Position numbers and translations under genes: made by a program | Notes under the pieces: generated by a model | The model's database searches: none | Told to the model about the DNA's origin: nothing | What the model saw: the letters and a program-made list of their open reading frames with translations, nothing else | Shown here: piece after piece, positions 30,882 through 42,629 of the stretch | Layout: every line of letters begins with the position of its first letter | How positions within the stretch are numbered: position 1 is the first letter of the stretch | NCBI GenBank assembly: GCA_002964805.2 | Contig: PUDQ02000001.1 | Coordinates: 6,472,001 to 6,536,000 of the forward strand | From: Trametes villosa | Taxonomy: Eukaryota; Basidiomycota; Agaricomycetes; Polyporales; Polyporaceae | Reading direction: 5' to 3' | DNA length: 64,000 nt

Positions 30882-33800
30882 CTAGAGCGAATTGTATCCG
30901 TCGGCGTGCAAGAGTAAAGTGTGGATGTACACGTCAAAGTCGGTGCAGACAGTGTCGTCGTCCGGGGGATCTTGCGCAAGCATCTCGGAGATGTTTTTGT
31001 CGATCATGACATCCATGACCATCGAGCAGGTGTGGAACCAGGCAGCCTAGTACATTCAGGCAGTCAGCATCTGCATCTTTCGGGCACTCTCCCCAATGAA
31101 TAAACTATTCTCACCGCATATTGATGTTCTGGAAGAGAGCTGAGGAATCTGATCTATAGAAACACGTATTCAGCTGCGAGCTCTAGATCACAATGAGGAG
31201 GTCAGCGGACTGTACCTGTAAGTCGTCCTGTCCATTGTCCATAGCGCCGCGTGGAAGGAGTTCGCTATCGCTGATTGCTCGGAGGAATAGCGTCGGCCTA
31301 AACGCCGGCAATGAGACGCCTTTGCCGTCATCGTCCAAGCCCTGGAAGGCAGCGTGCGCTGGGTGACCGGTGCCCGATAGGTATCGCTGAAGATACTCCT
31401 TCCAACGCTTGGTGATCGCCTGGTAGTTGAGCGTAGCGTCGAACCCGGGTTGATTCTCCCTGATGGCGGCGCGGAAGCTCAGGAGAGTGGTCACCTGCGC
31501 ATAGCTTGTAACTCTGCGATTGGCACAGAGGCCGGCTACTACCAAGGGAACGTCGACATCTTGGAATGTCTGTAGGAGCTATATGAGAGCAAGAACTACG
31601 CTCATGGAGTAGGATTGACAAACATTGATGAGGGAAGTCGTCTCCGGCAAGGACTCAGACTCCCTTGTCGTCGCGACCTTCGTCAGGTCAAGCTGATCCA
31701 TCCCATCGCGCAGGGCCTGTAAGATAGGATGGAGTGCGCCATCTCTGACTTCCCGGGTGTGGAAAAGCAGCCCCATGGTGAGGGCATCCGCCAGAGGGCC
31801 CTCTGCATCTTCAGAGCTCATACCACGTATATGGGCCGGCTAGAGTACCAAAATAATCAGATGATGGCCGGGAGTAGCGCAGAGCAACGAGACAAAGAGA
31901 CTCACCTGGGTGTTCTCGATGAACTCTATAACCAGATTCATGGGATCCGTTCCGAGACGCACTTGGTACTCCTCTATGCCAGTCGCAGCGTTCCTAGCCC
32001 GAGGAGGAGGCCAGCTTGCAAGACGACGGGCGAGCTCAGGAGCGACGCATAGGAGGAAGTCACGCTGTGATGCGACACGGAATCCTCCGATGAGGAGCGC
32101 TAGCAGCATCGGAGACACAGGAATCACGTCTTGGCCCCAGAATAGTGCCAGGCGAAGCAGAACGCCGCAGGCCCCAAAGTAGCGTAGATCAGCGAGCCCC
32201 GCGGGCATGCCTGGGATGACGGGGGTATAGAACTGATTGTCTGAGGTCTTCATCCAATGCCGTGCATCTTGTACCATGTATCGTATAGCCGCCCTGAAGA
32301 CCGCCCTCACCGGTCCGGGCCCGATTGCTTGACCGCTAGTGTGTTCTGCTGTCAGTACGGGTGACTGGGATGTAGGAGATGAGCGAGGACATACACAGAG
32401 AATAAGGGAAACCGTTCCGTGAAGCCAGAGTCTGTGAAGTGGGTGACATCCGCATAGGCTTCCACGTCCCCGACGTCCCCGACACGCGTGGGACCTTGGT
32501 GGGATATATACCGGAGAGCGGCCTCGAAAAGAGCTTGACCTCCTTCCTCGACCGAGGGTGCCGTGAGATGGACGCCTTGGACCGTGCGATTATGATCAGA
32601 CTGATACGATCGTATGATCGTAAGCCATCCTTGCAGGGCTGCTTCTGCTCGTTGGAGATGAGCGTAAGTCCAGGCTAGACCGCCGGGATGATCGATCCCA
32701 GTCTCGGGTGTCGAAGTCAGAGAGTTCACGTTTGCGTTAGCCGCCCTGGCCGGCCCCGGAGTGGGTGCTCGATTCTGAGTGAGAGTCGCGGTGAGAGCGC
32801 GGCGGCTATGAGAAGCCGGAGTGAGTGCACGGCTCTGAACGAGGGCATCGTTCTGTGGAACCACAAAAGCTGGGTTCTGAGGCAGAGCGGGAGGGGGTGC
32901 GATCTGAGACGACGCGGGAGGAGGCGAAGCGGGACTCGGAGATGCGAACCGAACCGAGGCGAGGCGGGGTGCGGGACGAGGCGAAGCGGGACGAGGCGAA
33001 GCGGGACGAGGCGAAGCGGGACGAGGCGAAGTGGGACGAGGCGCGAGCTGGGACGAGGCGGGACGAGGCGAAGCGGGACGAGGCGAAGTGGGACGAGGCG
33101 AAGCAGGACGAGGCGAAGCAGGACGAGGCGAAGCGGGATGAGGCGAAGCGGGACGAGGCGCGAGCTGGGACGAAGCGGGACGAGGCGAAGCGGGACGAGG
33201 CGCAAACTGAGACGCAGTGGAAAGAGGTGCGAGCTGGAAGGGAGACTGGGCGTTCTGAAGGAGAGTAGATGTACCAGCCGGCGCAGAAGAGCCCTGGACG
33301 ACGACGTGTCCGGTAGCGAGGCTGGTCTGAGAGGAAAAAGCGTTCCGATAGGGAGGATGCCCCGGTTGTGTGTACGTGGGCGAGTGCTGATACATGCCGG
33401 TGGGTGGGATTGTGTATGGCTCTGAATGAGAAGCCGAATGCATCGCTTCCACGTGCTGAGGGACAGCTTGAGAGGATGGGCCGCCGAATGTTGTCGAGTA
33501 TCCAAAATCCATGGCGAAGTCGGTGAGGTGATCCAGCGACACTGACGAGGCTGGGAAGTCGGGTACTCTGACTGGCGACATCTCGCATGATGGATCGTCC
33601 TGCAGTGGGATGTCTACCTGCTGCGGGATGTCTACCTGCTGCGGGATGTCTACCTGCTGCGTCGTCCGATTAGAGATCAACAGTGTTCGTAATGGATGAA
33701 ATCACTCACTGCGCCATCGTCGTGTGCTCCACTAGGGGACACGGCTCCGCATCCTTCTACGCAATCGATCGTCCCGTTCGCGCGGGAGATGACCTGCTGC

Positions 33801-35491
33801 AACGGCCACGCCCGGAGCCCAAGACACAGGTGAAGCCGCGGCTCCTGACCCGGACCCGTCGTAGGGTCACCGATCCAAGGCCCAACCAACACATGGTCGA
33901 TGGGCGCTGAGCAAGAAGAGGCGAGTTAGGATTGATACAATGAGAGGTAGAGGCCGATAATCCCACTTACCGACTATGATCAGCAACGTCTCGTCTTCGG
34001 GTGGCGAGAACGACGGTATTTTGGACATGTACCGGGTGATGTCGCCAATTTTGATCGTACTCGCATGAGGACGGGACCAGCACCGGAGCGGCGGGCCACC
34101 ATATTTACAAGGTCTTCCCCTGCTACTGACGCGCAACAAGTCCCAGTGTTTTCCGAACCATATGCTCGCTTCAGTCAACTCGTCCTCAGAGGGATCGACT
34201 TCAGAGGGCTGGGCTGCAGACGGTCCAGGCATCGATGGAGGATCTGTGTAATCATGCCCTTCAACGCGTCGCAGCTCCAGTCCGAAGCGCTTCAGGTGCT
34301 GGTCGAGGGGAAGCCCGATTATACGTCCAATGATGTCAGTGGGATCTGGTTCAACCTCGAGCTCGAGGTCGAAGGAGAGTCGGTGCATGCGGAAACGCTC
34401 GACGAATGCGTCGGCAGCTCTCGAAGATGCCGGTGCCCTATACGAGTACTTCGGTCTGAACATGGGCCCGGTTTGGGTCATCAGCGCAAGAGTCGGCTGC
34501 GGAGCGTGATTAGGCAAGGAGCGCAAATGATATGCTGGAATGTGAACTCACATCTTCAGTATGGATACACACTATGTATTTACTCTTCTTCTTCGTCGAC
34601 GCAGACGGGGGATCGTTGCTACGAGATGCGTTGCCCCGCGCCAGGGAAGCGTTGCGCGATCTATTTGCTGACGCAGCCCCCGGGACGCTTGCGGTCACCG
34701 GAGCAAAGGAGCCATGAGAGCGACTAGCCCCAGACGCAGAGGATGGTGAGGACTGAGACCGGATGGGACTCGCAAATGGAAGAGCGGAGACGCTGTTCCG
34801 TCGGCTAGGTGCCGTCCAAGCTGAGGGTGACGACGCCAGGGTTGGCATGGATGGAACTGCCGGAGGGGGGAGCAATAGCCCCGTCCCCTGTGCACGTTGG
34901 ACATTGAAACCCAGAGGAAGATGAGGCGGCGCCGTCCAGGGCGCGATCACTGAGCTCCTAGGTACGGTGGTGGTGGGCGCTGCTAGAGGAGTTGGAGCGG
35001 GAAGGTTGAGCTGGGCGGAGTGTGAGGGTGGAGAATCGAGCTGCATAGGTGGCGGCCTGGACGTTGCGGATCCCCCATCACCGCTGCTGGTGTTTTGCTG
35101 TTGAAACTGGTGGCCGTACCAAGGGCGACCGCAGAGTGCGCAAGGCCCGCGCGCATCGCTAGGATCACCCGTGGGCCCCTACAGAGGAGTAAATCCGTAA
35201 GCGTGCGACGAGGGTCGCGGTAAACACAGGCTCGTACTACGGTAAAGACATTGCCGTCTTGGCAAAGACGACGCTCGAGTGGCGGAGCACGGTGGTCTTC
35301 GGGACTATGTGCGCATGCGCACTCTTGTTGGTCCGGGCCTTGGGTTGACTGCGAAGCCGATGGTCAGTGAGAGAGTAAAATGATAGAGCCTGAGATGAGA
35401 CGAGACGTACCTGCGTGGCATAGTATTGGAGGTACTGGACGCATTCGCATCCGGGTCGGCGACAACGGTCGGGAGAGAGTGCTGCCGACAT
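30882..35491 (-). CDS. large HECT-like protein B, Cys/His-rich N-terminus, disordered middle
   Basis: Start at 35491 (MSAALSPDRCRRPGCECVQY). Next exons give QGPDQQECACAHSPEDHR and SDARGPCALCGRPWYGH, a C/H-rich N-terminal region. Then come a Ser/Pro-rich stretch, KYIVCIHTED, RMHRLSFDLELEVEPDPTDI with IGRIIGLPLDQHLKRFGLEL, a block around LHLCLGLRAWPLQQVISRAN, and an enormous SPRPA repeat (32974-33205). Beyond it, EAALQGWLTIIRSYQ, SVEEGGQALFEAALRY and TDSGFTERFPLFS lead into the C-terminal region AIGPGPVRAVFRAAIRYMVQ, RYFGACGVLLRLALFWGQDV, IPVSPMLLALLIGG, FRPTLFLRAISDSELLPRG and finally WFHTCSMVMDVMIDKNISEM, stop TAG at 30882. The C-terminal order (N-lobe like SPxxLLLLI, then HTC near the end) resembles HECT ubiquitin ligases, with the Cys as thioester candidate. 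About 1,250 residues. A paralogue lies head-to-head at 36676. Confidence 0.75.
32974..33205. repeat. 15-bp coding minisatellite (SPRPA repeats)
   Basis: The unit gaagcgggacgaggc (plus strand) recurs about 14-15 times in this span with variants gaagtgggacgaggc and gcgagctgggacgaggc. It encodes repeated Ser-Pro-Arg-Pro-Ala, with SSQLAPRP interruptions, in HECT-like protein B. The repeat is open in all frames on both strands, which produces several long shadow frames. Confidence 0.9.
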
Positions 35492-35661
35492 GTGTATTGA
35501 GAAACTTTTTGGGAGAACGTGCCGCTAGGCGGGGGTCCCCGGGGCGGGTAGATGGCGAGTTGCTAAGTGTCCCAGTTGCGGGTCGGTGAGCAGTGCGATG
35601 CTTGTCGGCAGGAGCGAATAGACGGAAGAAAGAGAGAATAAGCAGAGTTTGAAAAACCGTC

Positions 35662-35669
35662 CTTATATA
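35662..35669 (-). promoter_or_regulatory. TATA box of HECT-like gene B
   Basis: The reverse complement reads TATATAAG, 171 bp upstream of the ATG at 35491. A second, plus-strand TATA box at 36601 serves the divergent partner. Confidence 0.65.
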
Positions 35670-35700
35670 GCCGCCACGAGAAGGGTCCCCGGAGGGAACC

Positions 35701-35820
35701 TCAAGGTGCAGCCCTTGGGTATGTACGGAACATCGAGAACCTGAAGGTTACCTTGCAGTGTCGAGGTGCGGCCCTTGGGTATGTACGGGACATCGAGAAC
35801 CTGAAGGTTACCTCGCAGTG
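35701..35820. repeat. 60-bp tandem duplication upstream of the gene B TATA box
   Basis: 35701-35760 and 35761-35820 are two direct copies (gcccttgggtatgtacgg.acatcgagaacc core) differing at about six positions. They begin about 30 bp upstream of the TATA box of gene B, so they duplicate what may be a proximal regulatory block. Confidence 0.9.
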
Positions 35821-36009
35821 TCGAAGTTCTGGCCCTGAGGCGCATTTGCAGGCTCACGGAAGTTCTGAAACCGTAAGCCCGTAATCGCAAAGCTCAAGAA
35901 CGAAGTCGAATGTCTCATGATTGGGACGCCGACAGACGTCGGGTAGTACGGAAGGAATGAAATGTGCAGTAGGAACGTAGACAACATACAACCGAAGCGG
36001 AGAGTCGCG

Positions 36010-36115
36010 TGATTAAGGCCAGATCTGAGATGATCTGAGATTCAAAAACAATCTCTGGGATCATAACTCGTCATCTGAGATCGAAATACACTATCTGAGA
36101 TCATAATCCACCATT
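36010..36115. repeat. imperfect atctgagatcata repeats
   Basis: The word atctgagat recurs at about 36022, 36032, 36072 and 36093, with an atctctgggatcataac variant near 36050 and catctgagatcg/cataa variants, directly before the solo transposon end. Function unknown. Confidence 0.6.
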
Positions 36116-36119
36116 TGTC

Positions 36120-36185
36120 CGCTCCGTATGAGGGGATCCCGCGGACAAAACTATTGGACGCGGGACAAAATCATTCGGTTTCAGC
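36120..36185. mobile_element. solo end of the inverted-repeat element
   Basis: tatgaggggatcccgcggac + aaaa (36127-36150), then tggacgcgggacaaaatcat, matches the reverse complement of the right end of the element at 9745-10716 over about 55 bp. This includes the second subterminal copy of the GCGG(G)ACAAAA word. No matching inverted end is visible nearby, so this is a truncated or one-ended copy. It lies between the two divergent HECT-like promoters. Confidence 0.7.
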
Positions 36186-36600
36186 ACTCCTCTTCACACC
36201 TCACTCGTTTTGCTTGACCCTGATGTATTTCGCGTACACAGCCAATGTTTCGGTATTCATGCAAGGGTCCCCTGTGATCGAGCATATTTATTCACAGCTT
36301 CACGGAGCATCCGCGGTTCAAGCTTTCGGTATGGGCATTCACTTGATCAGTAGATATACAACTCCGCTTACGAATGGCTTAAGATTGTAAACTCCGATTA
36401 TGGGTGCCTGTTTACATGCTCTCGCACAGCCGTTCTGGTTCGTCGAGCTTGACCAGTTGGACCTCTCCACATGTCAATCCAGTCTCAGGTTCCCTGGTCC
36501 ATGTATCCGCTCCGATCCAGGTTTTGTCCTCTCAACTTGATGGCATGGTAGGTTGGTGAAATGATCCGTCAGGGCTCTGCGGACCCTGGCATTTCTCTGG

Positions 36601-36608
36601 TATATAAA
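36601..36608 (+). promoter_or_regulatory. TATA box of HECT-like gene A
   Basis: tatataaa is followed by a pyrimidine-rich initiator stretch (ctctttctcttctttctctc) and the ATG at 36676, 75 bp downstream. Confidence 0.75.
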
Positions 36609-36675
36609 GGGCCCGCCCGCTGCAGACCGCTCTTTCTCTTCTTTCTCTCACTGCTACTAGGCTTCGCGAGCAGCC

Positions 36676-39600
36676 ATGGCTACAAGCTGCCGTAGATGCA
36701 CTTGTCCTCTTTTCTATCCAGTGCCGGTAAGTCTCACTTCGCGCCTTAGCTTCACATACAATCGCTAAACCCGAAGCCACCGGTAGCCTAGCAATCAGCT
36801 CGCCATCCCGGATGCATTCACTCGGGCTCAGGAAGACTGCGCATGCGGGCATACGGGCCTAGAGCATGGCCCTGCTCCCGCTCAGACGGAGTTGGAGGCT
36901 CGCCAGTGTCAAGAGACGGACACCGGCTTCTATAGCCCCGTGAGTCGACTCCACACCAGGGTTGTCAATGTGTTGTACTTACCAATGTTGTCAGAGAAAT
37001 ACACATGTGAGCGACCCTATGGAAGCGGCGCGAGGTCTCTGCCTCTGCGGACAGCCGTACTACCTGCACATGCCCCTCGACTCCAGTACCAGCACCAGCA
37101 CCTCCGCGTTTGGAGCGACTGTAACCGGCAGCGGCCGGCCTACCGCTTCCAGGGCAGGAGATATGTCACCCCCAACTCCAGTTGGATCAACGGCCCCTCG
37201 TCCACACATCGTCCACGGCAACTCCGTAATCGGCGTATGGAGTCCGCCACCCAGCCTCCAAGCTGCACTGTCTGCTCCCGCGCCCGCCATCGGCCGCCCT
37301 CGTACTCATAGCCGCCCTGGAGTTTCGGCTTCACCGCTGGTAGACACCGCTGGCGCTTCGACGTCGACGTTGCAACACTGGCCAAATACGGACATTGCTC
37401 GCGCCGGTAGAACCCATGGCATTTACAACCCGCAGTCGCTGCCACCCGCCGTTCCCGGAGCCAGCACTTCCACCGGGCCCTTCGCCTCAACGTCGGCCTC
37501 CGGCGAACGTGGTAGCAAAGCTGCCGTGTCGTACAGCTACATTGTCTGCATCCACACCGAGGACGTGAGTGCACCAGCCGAGTCAGCAGCAAGAATCATG
37601 ACTGATCATTGCTTGTACACAGCCCTGCTGCAGTGAGGAGACGCAGACCGGCGCGTACTTCCGGCAGAAGCTCGATCTTCGTGCGCCATCGGACAGTACT
37701 GCGGCTAGCGAGTTTGTGCGAGGGTTCAATCGGATGGGCCTAGCTTTCGACGTCAACATAGTGGCGAAGCCTACGGCCCTCATAGGACGCCTGCTGGTGG
37801 AGCCGCTAGCCACGCACATGAAGAAGCTAGGCCTAGAGTTGCGGAACGTCGAGGGGTTGTCTGTTCTCCCTGAGGCGACACACGACTACAAAAGTTTCGA
37901 TCACGCTTGGAAGTTCCTCATGCCAGTCTACGCGGCTAGGAAGGGTAGCAACGGCGCGATCTTGAAGTCCGCGGACCATCCCCACTCCAGCGCGCTCTCC
38001 CTCTCTCGCATGAGTCGCTTGGCAAAGCGGATCCCTTCTGAAGCGCCTCCCAATGCTGACAGGTCCATAATCGTTATTGGTGAGTACCGTTTTGGAACCC
38101 GAAGTCCGCTCGCTGACACCCACGTTTAGCTCCCGTGCGTCGGGTTGTCATAGGACCGCTGAAGGATCCCGACGATCCGGTTCCCGCTGGGCTTGGCCAT
38201 CCAACCGGCCCCCTGCATCTCTGTCTCGGTCTGAGGGCCTGGCCTGCCCAACAAGTTCTTGTCAATAATGAGGGCAACGTGGACTGTGTGCCTGGTTGCG
38301 ACGCTCAGGTGCATCACACTCAGCAACCCGAGGCAGCAGCGTCGTCCAATGCAGCGGCGTCAAGCTCCGCATTTCCAGTCATACACGCACCCGCGCCCGG
38401 CACTCCTTTCATATCTGCACCCACACCGGCGAGCCGTTCTCCCATCTTTGATGACGGTTGGCAGTTCGACCCACTGCAGATGTCTGCGCCGCCTATGCGC
38501 TCTGTGGTGCCGGCTTCTGAGACCTCCGTCTCCGTCGTCTCTGGGTTAGGTGAACCCCCGGCCGGAGGACGATCCACCGCTTCTGGGACCCTCGTCTCCC
38601 GCTTAGGCGAACCTTCCACCGTACGATTTGCTCTTCCAGCCTCGCCAGCGCCCGTTCAGGCTGTTGCAGCCAGACCTGTGCGTATCCGCACACCGGTACC
38701 AACGCAGACACTCAGAACCCCATCGGCACCCGCCACGCCAAGGCCGTCGTTGAGTATTACACAACCTGCGCGCACGGCGGCTGCTGCGGCTGCGGTGGCA
38801 CCTCTCTCGGCACCTCTCTCGCCGTCTACCATGGCAGCGCCGGTCACAGTTCCGTCGCGCCGCTCGGCGGCGTCCACTCTGCAGGCTTCTCGCTCCACAG
38901 AATCTGCTGGGGCAAACACTACTACCACGGCTGGCACACCTTCTCTTGCTGGGGTTCTGTCTTATCTTCAGAAGTCGGCGCAGGAGACGGATGGCTGGCT
39001 TGCCCTTCTCCGATCATTTCAGCCCCTCTACCCAACCCACAACATCCGGATAGAAGCCCCATCTGTCGAAGAAGGAGCGAAAGCCCTCCTCCGTGCAGTC
39101 AATGACGTGGCGTTGGGTCATCCAGTAGCTGATTATATCGGCGAGTCGGATTCCGTCGAAGTCATGTACTTCTCAGAGGCCAATTTCCCTGCGCGATATC
39201 CACACTGCACGATGTGAGTTCACATCCCGTCTCTCTAGAGAACTAAAAGCTTATACGTTTCGCTACTAGTGGATATCAAGCCGTGGGGCCTGGTCCCTTG
39301 GGCGCGGTCTTCGGGGACGCCTTGAAGCTCATGGTCCAAGACGAGGCCCGGTGGACCAAGACATCGGACGGCGAATACTACACCCCTGTGATTCCGGGAA
39401 CCAGGGTTACACACGAGGACCTCACCTACTTCAAGGCTTGCGGCATTATGCTCAGGCTCGCGCTGTTCTGGGATCAAGACCTCCTTCCCATTTCGCCTAT
39501 GCTCCTAGTACTCCTGATCTCGGATAGCCTCGAAGCTGCTATGGATCGGGAATTCCTCACTGCTGTCGCTCCTGGGCTAGCGGCTCGGCTTTCCACTTGG

Positions 39601-40673
39601 CCGCCGCCTCGGACCCCCTCAGTCGCCGCTCCAGAAAATCTCGTCAACAGTATCCGGCTGGGACAGGACCCGATGAACATGATTATGGAGTTCATTCCCA
39701 ACACTCAGGTTCGCATCTTGCTCGCTTCGCTTAAGCAAAGACTGAGTATTACCACCTCATTACTGCTGCATAGGTCGCCCACATCAGAAATCTGTCTCCA
39801 GCTGCTGTGGAGGATCTCACTCTTCCTCTTGCTTCCGGGCTGCTCTTCCAAACCAGCAACGTCAAACATGCGATTTTCCAAGCTCTTCGCGACGGTCTGA
39901 ACCACGGTCATCTGGAGAAGTCTCACATAGGTACATTGGTGACTAGCACACTACTCCAGGTAATCATCCCGACGTGATGGTGATCCTGGCACTAACAATC
40001 TACCAGACATTCCAAAACCGCCCGGTCCCTCAGATCATGGCTGGATTGTGTGCCAACCGCCGCCTGATGCACTATTCATCGTTGATCGCAATTCTGCATT
40101 ACGACGTCCCGATAACTGAAGACCACCCGAATTTCAACCGGGACATTCGCTACGAGGATGTGGCGAAGTCCTGGATGGAAGCGTTCCAACGCTACCTCGC
40201 AGGCAAAGGCCACCCAGATCACGAGATGTTTGGAACACCGATTGGCAACGCCAGCGATACGTTCAGGCCTGCACTCTTCCTGAGGGCGATCAGCGACTCG
40301 GACTTCTTGCCCCGCGCATCGCTGCACGATGATGGTGCGAGACTGCAGGTAAAGCCACTTTGATCTCGAAGTAGAGACAAGTGCGGCGACTGAGCTCCAC
40401 TCTAGATCAACTTCGTCTGTTCTCTAGAGGAGGGGGACTCAAACGCGGTATGCATATATACCTCTGCCCAACGTATATTGACATGACATCTGGGTCCAGT
40501 TGGTATGCTTCCATACGTGCTCTACATCGATGGATGTAGTCATCAACGAGGATGTGGCCCGCCGTGTTAACTGCAGCGATGGCACCGGCCTGGACAGTGG
40601 CGAGACCACCGAATTCGACGTGTACATCCACGCTTTGCTGCTCGGAGCAAGAAACGAATACAACACCATGTAG
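36676..40673 (+). CDS. large HECT-like protein A, Cys/His-rich N-terminus
   Basis: Exon 1 (36676-36726) encodes MATSCRRCTCPLFYPVP; exon 2 DCACGHTGLEHGPAP; exon 3 EAARGLCLCGQPYYLHM. These give the same CxC and CxxCG..W/Y..H elements as gene B. A Ser/Thr/Pro-rich middle and SYIVCIHTED follow, then LIGRLLVEPLATHMKKLGLE, LHLCLGLRAWPAQQVLVNNE, LQKSAQETDGWLALLRSFQP and PSVEEGAKALLRAVND. The C-terminal region runs GPGPLGAVFGDALKLMVQDE, YFKACGIMLRLALFWDQDLL, PISPMLLVLLI, FRPALFLRAISDSDFLPRAS, LQINFVCSLEEGDSNA and LVCFHTCSTSMDVVINEDVA, stop at 40673. Each block is matched in gene B, with intron positions conserved where checked. The order fits a HECT N-lobe and C-lobe, with FHTCS as the catalytic-Cys motif and about 50 residues after it, longer than the usual tail. 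About 1,080 residues. Likely a lineage-specific ubiquitin-ligase-like family. Confidence 0.75.
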
Positions 40674-42600
40674 GGACACGAGGAAGGAAGGTTGAGCACC
40701 GAGGACGTAGGATGTAGGATGTTACAGAGGAGAAACAAATTGTCATTTCTTGGAACCCATGCCAGATGAACTGTACTACTACTCCTAGCCCGTTTTTGTA
40801 CGTGATCGATGTTGTGACCCACACAACGCAATCGATAAAATGACCTACGCGATAGAAGATAGAAGAGAATGTGGTCGCATTGTCGCGCGCAGCGCGCCCA
40901 CCGCGGGTGAGAGGAGGGTAGCGCGTCGGTGTCAACAATGCCTGTGGAGCTGCTGTAGCAGAGCAGAGCTGCAGCAGAGCGTAGTGCCTTGGCCGTAGGA
41001 GAATCAGCTCCAGGTGAGCGAGCTCGCCTTGAAGCACGCGCTGCCGGTAACAGGCTAGTGTAAAATACCGATCGAATTGTTGCGTGCCTTGCAGAAGAGT
41101 GGTGCCTTGTAGATGAACGGAAAAGAGATGGGCAGTCAGCGCACGAAAAACGGGAGGTGCAGGTACCGGAGACGAGAGGGCAGAGGAGTGGCTACGCTGT
41201 CGAGCTTTGCAGCCTTCAATTTGACCCTGCTCTGCGCCGTTCGGGTGCATGCCAGACTACTTAAGTGGTGAACCCCAGCCCCATTCTTTCCCCATCAGCC
41301 CAGCTTCCTGACGGCGCACCGCCCCGGCGGCATCCCCGAAGCCCTTACCGTACATACCACCATACTTACTCTCCGCTGTAGCACCCTCGAGACGATCCAA
41401 TCGCATCGCGCCAAGATGATACCTTTCTCTCGCTCGTGTACATTCAGAGCCTACGGCCTACGGACCACTAGAACAAAGAAGATCGGTGTAATACAGGGAA
41501 ATTCCATTGCTTCACCCCGCGGCCGAGGATGCTTGATGCCCGAGTACGAATCAGGACAAGATGGTACACAAGAAGAGTCCATGGTGTACTATATCTCACC
41601 GCCGCACTATAGCCCCCTCTTCTGGCTCCGACGCCCGCAGCGCGATGTTTGTCGCAAGCGCACTGACGAGGAGCACCGTGGGTCCATACTTGTCATAGCA
41701 CATGCCCTGTGCGGCACACGAACACGATCGGCGTGTACGCGATCGCGACGGGCGTGATGCCGGGTGAACACGATCAGCCCCGTGGTGTCGCCGGGGCAAG
41801 AAGTTGAGGAGCGTCGCTGCAACGGTGCCGATGTAAATGCTGAAGTGTAGCCATTCCTGTGCATACTACGTGAGTTGGGGCGGAGGGAGAGGGGCACTCA
41901 CGAAGAACGGTGGTTTCGGCTTGATGTGCACGGGGATGCGGGTCGCTACTACCGCTCCACGCAGCCTCGGTAGGGTCCCGAGGCGGGCTCTCTTCCTCGT
42001 CCCTACAGCGTCTCGTCGAACATGGGGAGCTCGTCGCAGGCGGATCGATCGACCCTCGTTCCGTGTCGGTGTTCGCACGGGCACAGGGCACGCTCGAGGC
42101 GGGGTGGGGGGTGACTGCGGCCACAACTTCGTGTCCGGCGAGCCCCGGTACGCCGCTTTCCCTCATCCTTCGCTTAGGCTACTAACTGTGAGTAATGGTT
42201 CTCGGATCAGCGCGCATGGAAGCATACCTGGCTGCAGGTCCATCGCCTCATCTTTGCCCTCAGACACCGGCTCAGTGTACTGAAGACATTCTGGCGTCGT
42301 CGTCTGGCCAGAAGTGCCCGTGCGCGAGGACGTGCCCTTCAACGAGGACTGCAGTGGGCGCTCGATGACCAGAGCACCCTTATTCGGCTCCGGCTGCAGG
42401 ATATCGACCTCCGCTGCGGCGTGAACAACAATATCTGACATGCAGCGCCTGAACACATACTTTGCGGTAGCCAGAACGGCACGAGGTCGACGTGATTGAG
42501 CAGCATCGCACAACCGTGGATGAACTTGCTGAACACGGGGGCTAAGCAAGGGCGCATAGGCCCGCGGTACGGCTTGTTGCATACCTTGGGCACAGCCTTC
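40674..42600. other. gene-poor region with unrecognised coding-like fragments
   Basis: From 41590 to 42140 the minus strand has pieces that read like a membrane protein (SIYIGTVAATLLNF, KYGPTVLLVSALATNIALRA, ending GAIVRR and stop), but no continuous gene can be assembled and I cannot name it. 42160-42600 has open minus frames without a recognisable domain. 40680-41590 shows nothing I can support apart from a short minus frame near 41250-40570. Confidence 0.35.
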
Positions 42601-42629
42601 GCGAGGTGGGAGGACTCCAGCTTGGTGAC

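Noticed and set aside
32974..33205. CRISPR-like array
   Set aside because: The DNA is eukaryotic, and the units are contiguous 15-mers without spacers that encode a protein repeat.
32726..33588. Several 150-260-codon open frames on both strands
   Set aside because: They are shadows of the 15-bp SPRPA minisatellite, which is open in all frames.
40407..41250. Minus-strand open frames overlapping the end of HECT-like gene A
   Set aside because: The plus-strand exon LVCFHTCSTSMDV is conserved in gene B, so the minus frames are antisense shadows.
41590..42166. MFS or UNC93-like transporter gene
   Set aside because: Only isolated hydrophobic fragments can be read; no ordered set of family motifs or splice chain could be built.
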